Shown: piece after piece, positions 50,511 to 58,447 of the stretch
Position numbering within the stretch: the stretch's first letter is position 1
How the letters are laid out: every line of letters starts with the position of its first letter
Position numbers and translations under genes: made by a program
Notes under the pieces: generated by a model
Seen by the model: only the letters and a program-made list of their open reading frames with translations
Told to the model about the DNA's origin: nothing
The model's database searches: none
Assembly (NCBI RefSeq): GCF_031432425.1
Contig: NZ_JAVKPH010000024.1
Coordinates: forward strand, 1-61,667
DNA: 61,667 nucleotides
Reading direction: 5' to 3'
Origin: Ruixingdingia sedimenti
GTDB lineage: Bacteria; Pseudomonadota; Alphaproteobacteria; Rhodobacterales; Rhodobacteraceae

Positions 50511-52189
50511 GCGGCCGACCGCTCCGCCCGGCCAAGAACGGCGGCGGTGATCGCCCCACGGTTCCAGCGGAAGTTCAGGTGGCAGTTGGCTGCATATTTC
50601 GACAGGCTGAAATCCAGCCCGTTGGCCTCGTGCCCCGCGCGCTGCAGCAGCGCCATCTGTTTCATCGTGGCGGGGTCGTTCAGCCAGCGGCGGCTCTTGA
50701 TCGAGGCGGTGCCGGTCTCGGTGGCGCGCAGGAAATCGTCGGCGGCGGCGAGCGCCTGCACCCGGGTGCCGATGGCGAGCGGCCGGATCGCCCTGCCTTT
50801 CGGTTGTCCGAGGGCATGCCAGAGCGTGCCGTCGTGGAACACGCCGGCCCAGCCATTGAACCCACTCGCCATCATCGCCTGGCCGTCGCCATGCAGGTCG
50901 CACCAGGCGAACGGCGACCGTTCCAGCAGGTCGATCTCCATCATGTCAAAGGCGGTGAGCAGGCGGGCCTCACCACGCTCGCGCGTGAAGACATGACCGC
51001 AGAAATCGCAGACCGAGGCGCCGAGCGGCAGTTCCGCCTCGCAGGTGGGGCAGAGTTTCCACGGGGCCTGGCCGGGCTCGGGATCGTCCTCGTCGAGGTT
51101 GATCTCCTGTTCGAGCGACCCGTGCCGGAGCGCGGCGCCCGCGAAATCGAGCACGATGCAGTCGGTCTTCACGATACCGGGGAAACGCGCGGGATCGACA
51201 CGGCGCAGGCCGCGACCGACCGCCTGGATGAAGGTACCCTTGTGCAGCATAGGGCGCAGGATGCCGATGCAGCCGACCGGTTGGCTGTCGAAACCTTCGG
51301 TCAGGACCATGCAGTTCGTCAGCACCTGCACTTCGCCCCGGTCGAACCGCGCAATGAGGTCGGCGCGCGTCCGCGATGGCATGTCGCCCGAGATCGTCTC
51401 GGCCGTGACGCCCGCGGCGCGGAAGGCTTCTGCCACCGCATCGGCATGGTCGACCGTCGCGCAGAAGAAGATGCTGCGCCGGTCCGCCGCCTTCGCCTGC
51501 CAGTGCTCGACGACCGCCTCGTTCAGCACCGAGCGGTTCAGCACCTTGTCGGCGGCGCGCATGTCGTAATCGCCCGCAGTGGCCTCCAGCCCGGCCAGTT
51601 CGTCCTCGACGCCGAGATCGATGGTATAGGTGCGCGGCGGCACCAGGAGACCGCGCCTGATCAGCGTGCCGATCTTCAGGTGATAGCCGACATTGCTGAA
51701 GGTGCGCCGGAGGCTGCGCCCATCGCCGCGACCGGGCGTGGCCGAAAGTCCGAGCAGCCTGATCTCGGGGTTGAGTTCCCGTGCCGCGTCAATGACGCAC
51801 TGATAGCTTTGCGCGGCCGAACGGTGACATTCGTCGATGACGAGATGCGAGACCGGCGCCATGCGTTCGCGCCGGTTGGCACGGGCGAGCGTCTGGACGC
51901 TGCCGAAGACGATGCGGCCGCCCCAATCGTCCTGCTCGGCCTTGACCACCGAGGTGGTCATTCCGGTCACGGCCCCGATGGAGGTTCGGTTCTGGTCGAT
52001 CAACTCGTCCGTGTGCTGCAGCACCAGGACGCGGTCGTGTCGCCGGTGTTCCAGTTCCTCACCGATGTAGAAACCGGCGATGGCGGTCTTGCCCGCCCCG
52101 GTCGGCAGGACCAGCATGGTATTGCCGTGGGTGGCGGTGCGGTCGCGGGCGGCATCGACTGCCGCCCTCTGGTAGTCGCGTGGAATCAT
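50507..52189 (-). CDS. DEAD/DEAH-box SF2 helicase
   Basis: A 560-residue helicase: Q-motif-like RDYQRAAVDAA, Walker A VLPTGAGKTAIAGF (near 29), DECH box HLVIDECHRSAAQSYQ, motif III LSATPGRGDG, motif VI QAVGRGLRRVDP. A zinc knuckle (LCPTCEAELPLGASVCDFCG) lies near residue 395, followed by a specific C-terminal domain. It is a replication or recombination helicase of the phage early region. The start is ATG 52189. Confidence 0.9.
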   Translation of the reverse strand: MIPRDYQRAAVDAARDRTATHGNTMLVLPTGAGKTAIAGFYIGEELEHRRHDRVLVLQHTDELIDQNRTSIGAVTGMTTSVVKAEQDDWGGRIVFGSVQTLARANRRERMAPVSHLVIDECHRSAAQSYQCVIDAARELNPEIRLLGLSATPGRGDGRSLRRTFSNVGYHLKIGTLIRRGLLVPPRTYTIDLGVEDELAGLEATAGDYDMRAADKVLNRSVLNEAVVEHWQAKAADRRSIFFCATVDHADAVAEAFRAAGVTAETISGDMPSRTRADLIARFDRGEVQVLTNCMVLTEGFDSQPVGCIGILRPMLHKGTFIQAVGRGLRRVDPARFPGIVKTDCIVLDFAGAALRHGSLEQEINLDEDDPEPGQAPWKLCPTCEAELPLGASVCDFCGHVFTRERGEARLLTAFDMMEIDLLERSPFAWCDLHGDGQAMMASGFNGWAGVFHDGTLWHALGQPKGRAIRPLAIGTRVQALAAADDFLRATETGTASIKSRRWLNDPATMKQMALLQRAGHEANGLDFSLSKYAANCHLNFRWNRGAITAAVLGRAERSAA

Positions 52190-52202
52190 GACCGTCCCCC
52201 CC

Positions 52203-52832
52203 TCAGCGTGCCCAGAAGGGTGCGGAACCGGAGGACGGCGCGCCGGACTGGCCCATGCCGGTGTTCGACAGCTGGGTGCCCGTCGCGGTGTACTGACCCT
52301 GCTGCGGCGGCTGCGGCACGCTGCCCAGCAGACGCGCATATTCGGCATGGTCGGCGCCGATGGCCGCCTTGATGACGTTGCGGCCGCTGTCCTCGGGCTT
52401 GTCCTTGTCGCGCTCGATGCCGATGCGGGCCACGAACTCGAGCCCGTTCAACTCGCCGAGGCTGCGGATCATCCGCGCCGCCCGGGCAGCGTTCGACTGG
52501 TCGTCGGCGCGCACGCCCCGGGCGGATTCGAGGATGCCGCGGATCATGGCGCGGCCGCGATTGCCGTAAGTGTCGTCGCCCGGACCGCCCGCGGCCTTCC
52601 CGCGAAACCCGATGCGCGTGTAGATGCGACGCCGCGCGAACGGCCCCTCCATCACCACCGCCTCGGTGTTGAGGTAAAGGGCCGGGCTGGTCTTGCTCTG
52701 GGTGAGCCAGCCCTCGGGCCCCGCGCCACCGGGGCGGATGGTTAGGCAGACCTTGGCCAGCGTGTTGGCCGGGATGAGGTCGAAGGCGGCGTCCTGCGTG
52801 TCCGCGCCGTTGAAATCCATGTCGCTCGCCAT
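52203..52832 (-). CDS. phage single-strand-binding-like protein (candidate)
   Basis: A 209-residue protein from ATG 52832 (AAGGAG seven bases away; ATG 52838 would be too close). The core (LAKVCLTIRPGG, WLTQSKTSPALYLNTEAVVMEGPFARRRIYTRIGF) is beta-rich and the C-terminal 45 residues are Gln/Gly/Ser-rich and disordered, ending in an aromatic PFWAR. That layout, next to a Sak4-like ATPase, suggests an SSB-like role. I do not recognise the exact family. Confidence 0.6.
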   Translation of the reverse strand: MASDMDFNGADTQDAAFDLIPANTLAKVCLTIRPGGAGPEGWLTQSKTSPALYLNTEAVVMEGPFARRRIYTRIGFRGKAAGGPGDDTYGNRGRAMIRGILESARGVRADDQSNAARAARMIRSLGELNGLEFVARIGIERDKDKPEDSGRNVIKAAIGADHAEYARLLGSVPQPPQQGQYTATGTQLSNTGMGQSGAPSSGSAPFWAR

Positions 52833-52834
52833 GG

Positions 52835-53731
52835 TCATGCTCCTTGCGTCGTCGGGGGATTGGGTGCGGTCGCGGCCGCGGGCAGATCGAAGTTCAGGCG
52901 GGCAGCGCCCTCGGGGCGCGGGCGGCGGATCTTCGCCATGAGCCGCCCGAGATGGGCGGGCTCGATCATCGACAGCCGCCCGCTGCGGTCCTTTGCCGGC
53001 AGGCCGAAATCGTTGATGGTGGTGCAGATGAAGGCACGGAACGCCTCGCCCTTCTCAGGGCGCAACTCGGTCAGGGTAATGACCTCATCCACGATCCCGG
53101 GCAGTTCGAGCCCGGTCTTCGAGCCCTCGATCTGCATCGAGAAGAAGGGCTTGCCGAAATCGTCCAGCTTGCGGTCCAGCAGCCCGACCAGCCAGATGTT
53201 CTTGGCGGGCGTGTGCTGCAGATGCGTGAGCCAGCCGATCATCTCCTGGCCGAGCAACCCGTAGGTCGCGCGGAGATCCGGCTTGCCGGTGCGGTCGGAT
53301 TGGGCTTGGGATTGACCCTTGCACCACTGAAGGCAAATGCGAGAGGCGACGGAGATGCTGTCGACGAAGACGGTGTCGTATTTGTCGAGCTGGGTGGCGG
53401 GGCCGAAGGCGGCGCAGACCCGCGCGAAATGCCCGGGCCCATAGGACTGGTCGTCCCGCATCGCCGGGTTGGCGCCGCCGATCCAGGCTGCGAGATCGCG
53501 GGCGACCTCCCAATCGCGGATGCGGATCTCGTCGCCGGGCCAGCCCTGCACGGCGAGCTCGCCCGCCTCGAGGTTCAGAAACAGCGTGCGCTGCGGATCG
53601 AGGGTCAGGAGTTGCGTGGTCTTGCCGATGCCGGAGGTGCCCGTGAGCACCCCCTTGATGCCGCGCGCCTCGCGCAGCCGTTCGTCGGCGGTGATGATCC
53701 GGAGCGGCCCGGCGCCGAACGGGGCGCTCAC
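52835..53731 (-). CDS. AAA/RecA-like ATPase, Sak4-type
   Basis: A 298-residue protein with a GTG start overlapping the upstream stop. Walker A is GVLTGTSGIGKTTQLLTL (near 33), and the Walker B-like segment is YDTVFVDSISVASRI. The fold and size fit Sak4-like single-strand annealing recombinases, which act with an SSB. The next gene downstream is the SSB-like candidate. Confidence 0.8.
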   Translation of the reverse strand: MSAPFGAGPLRIITADERLREARGIKGVLTGTSGIGKTTQLLTLDPQRTLFLNLEAGELAVQGWPGDEIRIRDWEVARDLAAWIGGANPAMRDDQSYGPGHFARVCAAFGPATQLDKYDTVFVDSISVASRICLQWCKGQSQAQSDRTGKPDLRATYGLLGQEMIGWLTHLQHTPAKNIWLVGLLDRKLDDFGKPFFSMQIEGSKTGLELPGIVDEVITLTELRPEKGEAFRAFICTTINDFGLPAKDRSGRLSMIEPAHLGRLMAKIRRPRPEGAARLNFDLPAAATAPNPPTTQGA

Positions 53732-54021
53732 TTGCCGCTCTCCAGATCGCGCGCGGCCGCCGAGATGGCATTGTCCGCTCCACAGGCGCCCTGACGGCGC
53801 GCCATCTTCAGCACGTCACCGAGCGCGCCGGTCAGGCGGTAGAGGTCGGATTGCTGTCGCGCCAGGGCGACAAGGGCAAACTCGATCTCGTCCACCGTGG
53901 CGCGTTCGATCGGCACGACCTGGTCCGGCCTGTCGAAGACCGCCGGGACGTCGATGTTGTCGGGAAGCATTTCCAGCCAGCGCAGTTCGCGCAGGCGCTT
54001 CAGAGGGGTAGTCTTGAACAT
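53728..54021 (-). CDS. hypothetical phage protein
   Basis: A 97-residue, largely helical protein (MFKTTPLKRLRELRWLEMLP, then VDEIEFALVALARQQSDLYR). It is the first gene of the helicase/Sak4 operon and overlaps the ATPase start. No family is recognised. Confidence 0.6.
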   Translation of the reverse strand: MFKTTPLKRLRELRWLEMLPDNIDVPAVFDRPDQVVPIERATVDEIEFALVALARQQSDLYRLTGALGDVLKMARRQGACGADNAISAAARDLESGK

Positions 54022-54197
54022 GGTGACGCTCCGTGTTGTCGTCGGTTGCTGTCCAGGGATCGTCGGGAAGACTGCTGCCGGGCCTGACGCCGCCCTGGAG
54101 CTTGCGGTCGGAGTGTTTCCCCGCGTGGGGGTGTTGCATTCCTCCGAGGGCCCGGCATGAAACTGGCGGACCGGGTCATCGCCGGTCCTGTTGTCAC

Positions 54198-54809
54198 CTA
54201 CCGGCGAGCCTCCGAGACTGTCGGGGCGGTGCCGAGATATGCCGCGAGATCAAGCGCCTCGGCCGCCTTCCGGATGGTGGCGAGCCGGGCGTAGACGGTG
54301 CTCCTATGGATCCCGAGGGCTTCGGCCGCTTCCGTCGGCGACATGTCGATCAGCGCCAGCGCGAGGGCGCGGCAGGTCGGGGTCAGGCCAGCAAGGAGCC
54401 GCTGGACATCTCGCACCAGCCCGAACGCCTCGTCCGTTGCGCGTGTGACTGCGGCATGCGGCATCGCGCTGTCGGGCAGCGTTTCCGCGAGCGGCAGCAT
54501 CTCGTCATCGCCGCGCCCCTCGGCGGGGCTGTCGAAGTCGATCCAAGCCCGTTCGGCCCGCAGCCGTTCGGTCGGTGCGGCCAACGTGGCGATGCGGTTC
54601 GCCAGCACGCGGTCGGCGAAAGTGTCATACTGACCGCGGGAAGGATCGAACTTCCCATCCCGGCGATAGAGATGCAGCCGCAGATCCTGCTTGATGTCCT
54701 CGGCGTCCATTCCGGGGACGGAACCCGAGCGGGCCAGCCGTTCGGCGCGAATGGTGATGTTGCGGGAGACGCGCGAGCGCGCGTCGCAAATGGGGTGGAA
54801 ACGCTCCAT
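54198..54809 (-). CDS. sigma-70-like factor / phage regulatory HTH protein
   Basis: A 203-residue protein. Residues about 35-75 (DAEDIKQDLRLHLYRRDGKFDP, YDTFADRVLANRIA) resemble sigma region 2, and LTPTCRALALALIDMSPTEAAEALGIHRSTVYARLATIRKA is a region-4-type helix-turn-helix. It is small for a full sigma and close to ECF size. It may drive late or early phage promoters. It stands alone on the reverse strand with about 175 bases before the next gene. Confidence 0.8.
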   Translation of the reverse strand: MERFHPICDARSRVSRNITIRAERLARSGSVPGMDAEDIKQDLRLHLYRRDGKFDPSRGQYDTFADRVLANRIATLAAPTERLRAERAWIDFDSPAEGRGDDEMLPLAETLPDSAMPHAAVTRATDEAFGLVRDVQRLLAGLTPTCRALALALIDMSPTEAAEALGIHRSTVYARLATIRKAAEALDLAAYLGTAPTVSEARR

Positions 54810-54913
54810 GAAGTTTCGCCTTCGTCCAGGTGGACGGGCACGCGGCCCGAGTGACCGGGACCGGCGAAAATTCGTTGGAGCGGCGGCCTTGGCGGGCTCA
54901 GAACAAAGAGAAA

Positions 54914-54941
54914 CCGCTGAAACCCGGTTGGATTTCAGCGG
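54914..54941 (-). terminator. terminator of the two-gene unknown cassette
   Basis: CCGCTGAAA and TTTCAGCGG make a perfect 9-bp stem with a 10-base loop. On the reverse strand it is followed by a T-rich GGTTTCTCTTTG. It lies about 40 bases past the cassette's last stop. Confidence 0.7.
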
Positions 54942-54977
54942 CTTGAGAGGCGAACTATTTTGAAGAAATTCTTGGGG

Positions 54978-56108
54978 TCAGTCAGCGAATTTTCGTCGGG
55001 ATTGACCCAGCTTGCCCTGCTGGAGATCGTCGGCGTTCGCCACGAAACGGGCGACATACTCACCCCCGACCGTGGGAAGCGGATCGTCGGCAATCCCGAA
55101 TGCGGTTCGCAGCACCTTGGAAAGCGCCTGTTTCTGTTTCTGGTGCTTCGAGGTGTCGGTGCTCTTCGCATGATGGACGGGGAGCCGGCCACCCTGCATC
55201 GCGAACGCTTTCAGATAGGCCCACGCCGCTTTCGGCTTGCCATTCTTGGCGCTCTTCAGCCCGAGCCCATCGGGCTCGAACCTCCGGGTCTCGCCCCGGA
55301 AACTCACGTTAACGACTTCATCGGCGACGAAGCGGATCCCGATTTCCTCCCATCGCGCGTTGCTCGGCAGAGCCCACGCCAGGTTGGAGACTGCGTTATC
55401 CGTCCCGCTCACGATCTGAGCGCGGAGATCGGCGAACACGACGGTCGATGGCTGGCAAGGCTGCAATTGCCCGCGGTCATCAAGGTGGACCAGATCCTCA
55501 AGCGCCATGCGCACGACGCCTTCGCGATCCAGAGTGGCGGCAAGTTGCGGCGGGATTGATGACGAGGTCGGGGCCAGCAGCAGTTTAGGGCCCGGGTGGG
55601 CAATCATGTCGTCAAATTGCGCCGCGTCCTCGCGTGCAAGCGGCCCCGGCACAGTCAGGAAAACAGGAAAACCCCGGCCTGCAAACACATCATGTGAGCC
55701 GATCCTGAAGACCAGTCGACGGTCGAAACTTGCAGGACGGCCGGACAGGTCGAATGCTGCGGCGATGCTGCGCGCCAAACCGACACGGTCGAGGCCGTAG
55801 ATCATGATGTCGTTCTTGTTTAGGTCGAGATCGGCGCAGGCCTTGGGGCTGTCACCACAGACGGCGCGGAAGGTGCCGTCGTCGTGGTGCACGACTCGGC
55901 GGGGGCAACCCTCGCCGCCCGGTGAAGGACAGGCGATGCTCGTCGCTGGCGTTCCGGTCGATCGCACCAGTGGCAGAGGACAGCCGGACTCGTTGACAAC
56001 CACGCAGCCGAATTCATCGCCCAACAGGCTGGCCCATTCGCGCCGGTCGGTCGCTGCATCGGTCAGCGCGTCAAGCGTCTTCCAGAACTTCGAAATCCTC
56101 ATCGCCAT
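54978..56108 (-). CDS. protein of unknown function, second gene of cassette
   Basis: A 376-residue protein from ATG 56108 (ATG 56102 also possible); the longer frame to 56186 overlaps the upstream gene too far. The N-terminal half has clustered cysteines (SGCPLP, IACPSPGGEGCPRRV, RAVCGDSPKAC) that could bind a metal. A helix-rich C-terminal part has RWEEIGIRFVADEVVNVSFRGE and AAWAYLKAFAMQGGRLP. I recognise no family. It overlaps the upstream unknown gene by 38 bases, so the two form one unit. Confidence 0.75.
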   Translation of the reverse strand: MAMRISKFWKTLDALTDAATDRREWASLLGDEFGCVVVNESGCPLPLVRSTGTPATSIACPSPGGEGCPRRVVHHDDGTFRAVCGDSPKACADLDLNKNDIMIYGLDRVGLARSIAAAFDLSGRPASFDRRLVFRIGSHDVFAGRGFPVFLTVPGPLAREDAAQFDDMIAHPGPKLLLAPTSSSIPPQLAATLDREGVVRMALEDLVHLDDRGQLQPCQPSTVVFADLRAQIVSGTDNAVSNLAWALPSNARWEEIGIRFVADEVVNVSFRGETRRFEPDGLGLKSAKNGKPKAAWAYLKAFAMQGGRLPVHHAKSTDTSKHQKQKQALSKVLRTAFGIADDPLPTVGGEYVARFVANADDLQQGKLGQSRRKFAD

Positions 56109-57270
56109 CCGCCCCTGCCGGAATCGCCCAAAACCCGCGCGCCTTGAGCCAGGCCTCGATGACTTCTTCGTCCGAGTCCCGTTCATACCTTGCGATGTTC
56201 GCCGGCCTGATCGTCACGGACCGCTCCTTCTTGCTGTCCTTGAACGCAAACTTAAAAGTCGCGTGCGTGAACGAGCCGCCAGTCAGCCGTTTCTCCCAAT
56301 TCTCGTCAAACGACTTGAACAGATCCTCGCACTTGCGGATCTCCATTTCGGAGATCTTCCCCGGCCAGCGACGGCCAAACTCCACGAAACGTACGCCGGC
56401 AATACCCTCGACATCGCCATGGGCCATCGAATCCGGACCGAGTTCGCGCAGCGGATCCAGCGTGTAACGCTCGGAACGATCGAAGTAGTCTTCGCTGCCG
56501 AACAACGCCTCGCCAAAGACCTTGAGGTAAAGTTCCCGCTCGCCCTTGGTGCCTGCGTTTACGCCGATCTCGTCGGTCACGCTGTCGTAGATCAGCACGT
56601 CATGTTGTTGTGGCCGATAGAACGCGATCCCGCTTTCACCGTCGTCCTGGTGCTTGCCTTCCCGGCGCATCGGCATGCCGTGCCGTACGAGTAGCCAGAT
56701 CTTCTCGCCTCGCGGAAACGCGAATATCCGGCTGTTTCGGCCGCGTCGCTTCACCTCGAACCAGTTGTCCATCCGGTCCTGCATGGTTTTCGCAATGGCG
56801 TCCGTGATGGACGGGAGCTCTGCGGCCTTTTTCTTCGGGCGGGAACCGGCGAAATACATGAAATTCGAACGCTGAAACGCCACCGTTTCGGCATGCTGGC
56901 GCTGCAGCAGCATGGGCTGCGCAAGCCAGATCTGGACCGAGACATCGGCTACTGAGACCTCGTGATCCTTGTCGATCTCGATTCCGGCAGCTGCGGCACG
57001 GTCGAGCAATTCGTCCATCGCCTCATGGGACGCGGTTTCGTGCACGTAATAGAGCGCGTTGACCATGTCCTCGGGCACCGACGCGTCCGGGTTCATCAGG
57101 ACACCAGCGATGGCTTCGAGCGGCATATCATCCGTCGACCATGCGGCGAGGTCGAGTGCGCGGGACTGAAAGTAGTCCTTCCAAGGCTCAAGAAATGCCT
57201 TCAGTCGCGCGGGCGCGATCTGCTTGAGGCGATCCGGATTGCTGAAAATCCTCGGGTTAAATGCTGGCAT
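56071..57270 (-). CDS. protein of unknown function, first gene of cassette
   Basis: A 399-residue protein from ATG 57270 (GAGGCGG upstream) beginning MPAFNPRIFSNPDRLKQIAP. The N-terminal 130 residues are helical. A basic segment (SRPKKKAAELPSI) precedes a mixed domain containing NSRIFAFPRGEKIWLLVRHG, ESGIAFYRPQQHDVLIYDSV and RELYLKVFGEALFG. The C-terminus is acidic (GADGDEDFEVLEDA). No family is recognised, and no catalytic motif is obvious. G+C is lower than the phage neighbours. Confidence 0.78.
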   Translation of the reverse strand: MPAFNPRIFSNPDRLKQIAPARLKAFLEPWKDYFQSRALDLAAWSTDDMPLEAIAGVLMNPDASVPEDMVNALYYVHETASHEAMDELLDRAAAAGIEIDKDHEVSVADVSVQIWLAQPMLLQRQHAETVAFQRSNFMYFAGSRPKKKAAELPSITDAIAKTMQDRMDNWFEVKRRGRNSRIFAFPRGEKIWLLVRHGMPMRREGKHQDDGESGIAFYRPQQHDVLIYDSVTDEIGVNAGTKGERELYLKVFGEALFGSEDYFDRSERYTLDPLRELGPDSMAHGDVEGIAGVRFVEFGRRWPGKISEMEIRKCEDLFKSFDENWEKRLTGGSFTHATFKFAFKDSKKERSVTIRPANIARYERDSDEEVIEAWLKARGFWAIPAGADGDEDFEVLEDA

Positions 57271-57285
57271 CCGCCTCGCTGCTCC

Positions 57286-57345
57286 TGAAATTGTTACGGT
57301 TAGCAAGATTAGGAAGGAATCTCGCTCGCCACAAGATTGTGTTCC
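57286..57345 (-). promoter_or_regulatory. possible promoter of the unknown cassette
   Basis: On the reverse strand TTGTGG and TAATCT are separated by 17 bases about 30-60 bases upstream of the first cassette gene. The -10 match is modest. The surrounding 80 bases are AT-richer than the coding DNA. Confidence 0.35.
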
Positions 57346-57398
57346 CGTAAGGTTCTGTGCGCGCCATCCGACAGTCCTCCACCCCCGCCGGTAGGTGA

Positions 57399-57419
57399 GG
57401 AGAGCATCTGGAGCTCTCC
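57399..57419 (+). promoter_or_regulatory. hairpin covering the ribosome-binding site
   Basis: GGAGAGC and GCTCTCC form a perfect 7-bp stem with a 7-base loop ending one base before ATG 57421. The GGAG of the left arm is the apparent Shine-Dalgarno, so folding would hide it. This may regulate translation of the forward replication operon. Confidence 0.5.
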
Positions 57420-57420
57420 C

Positions 57421-57498
57421 ATGAACAGCATCTACCCGGCGCGCCGCGCCATCCCGCATACCCTCACGCCAGCGCCCACTAGCGGGGTCGGCGCATGA
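57421..57498 (+). CDS. very short leader-like ORF
   Basis: A 25-codon ORF (begins MNSIYPARRAIPHTL, ends PTSGVGA) just after the hairpin. Its stop overlaps the next start (ATGA), so ribosomes finishing it could initiate the DUF6511 gene. It may be a leader peptide for coupling rather than a functional protein. Confidence 0.45.
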   Translation: MNSIYPARRAIPHTLTPAPTSGVGA

Positions 57499-57701
57499 TA
57501 GATCCAGACGAACGCGAACAGGCAGCTCTGCGCGCAGCCCTCCGCAACATGGCCGAACTCATGGCCGAGATCGGATGGACCACGCGGTTCGCCGATCTCA
57601 CCGAGGCACAGGCGCTCGCACTCGCAACGGCCGCCGTCGATGGCTTCCAGGAAGCGATGCAGACCAGCGCGCCCCGGCCCGATCCGGAGGTGCCGTTCTG
57701 A
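57495..57701 (+). CDS. DUF6511 small protein
   Basis: A 68-residue protein with AALRNMAELMAEIGWTTRFADLTEAQALALATAAVDGFQEAM-type sequence, matching the DUF6511 pattern of phage early regions. It is mainly helical. ATGA links it to the short ORF upstream, and its stop abuts the nuclease ATG. Confidence 0.75.
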   Translation: MIDPDEREQAALRAALRNMAELMAEIGWTTRFADLTEAQALALATAAVDGFQEAMQTSAPRPDPEVPF

Positions 57702-58447
57702 TGGACGCCGGTTTCGACTTCAACCATAGGGAGAAGCCGCCCAGTTTCGCGGACACCGTCAATGCCTGCATCGACACCGCCCTCGTGGCGGAACAGGCCG
57801 AACGTCCCCAACGCGACTATCTCGGAGGCAGTCGGCTGGGCGACATCTGCCAGCGCAGGCTGCAGTACGAATACCTGAAGACGCCGAAAGACCCGAGCGC
57901 CGGGTTCTCTGGCCAGTCCCTGCGCATCTTCGCGCTCGGGCACGTCCTCGAAGATCTGGCCATCGAATGGCTGCGCAAGGCGGGTTTTGACCTGCGCACG
58001 CGCAATCGCCATGGCGATCAGTTCGGCTTCTCGGTCGTCGGTGGTCGGGTCCAAGGGCATGCCGACGGTGTGGTGGTCGCGGCGCCGAACGGCATGGCGG
58101 TCCCGGCGCTCTGGGAATGCAAGTCGGCCAATGCGAAGAACTGGCGCGAGATCGCGAAGCATGGTGTCGCGAAAGCCAAGCCGGTCTACGCCGCGCAGAT
58201 CGCGCTCTACCAGGCCTATCTCGGCCTGACCGAGACGCCCGCGCTCTTCACGGCGATCAACAAGGACACGTGCGAGATCTGGCACGAACTCGTGCCGTTC
58301 GATGCCGCACTTGCCCAGTCCGCCAGCGACAAGGCGGTGACGATCCTGCGCGCCTGTGATGCGGGTGAAATTCTTCCCCGCCACACAGCCGACCCCGACC
58401 ACTTCGAATGCCGCTTCTGTGCGTGGCGGGAACGGTGCTGGGCATGA
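57701..58447 (+). CDS. PD-(D/E)XK nuclease, Cas4/RecB-like
   Basis: A 248-residue protein. The nuclease core is GHADGVVVAAPNG then PALWECKSANAKNW (Asp...Glu-x-Lys) and YAAQIALYQAYLG (Gln-Tyr motif IV). One cysteine near residue 50 (LGDICQRRL) and three at the C-terminus (FECRFCAWRERCW) match the iron-sulfur arrangement of Cas4/AddB-type nucleases. It would resect DNA ends in phage recombination. Both ends overlap neighbours. Confidence 0.85.
   Translation: MDAGFDFNHREKPPSFADTVNACIDTALVAEQAERPQRDYLGGSRLGDICQRRLQYEYLKTPKDPSAGFSGQSLRIFALGHVLEDLAIEWLRKAGFDLRTRNRHGDQFGFSVVGGRVQGHADGVVVAAPNGMAVPALWECKSANAKNWREIAKHGVAKAKPVYAAQIALYQAYLGLTETPALFTAINKDTCEIWHELVPFDAALAQSASDKAVTILRACDAGEILPRHTADPDHFECRFCAWRERCWA

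Noticed and set aside
54196..57398. Inverted 13-mer (CGCCGGTAGGTGA) at 57386-57398 and on the reverse strand near 54196-54208
   Set aside because: Matches of this length are expected by chance in a 60-kb GC-rich window, and one copy covers the end of a coding gene.
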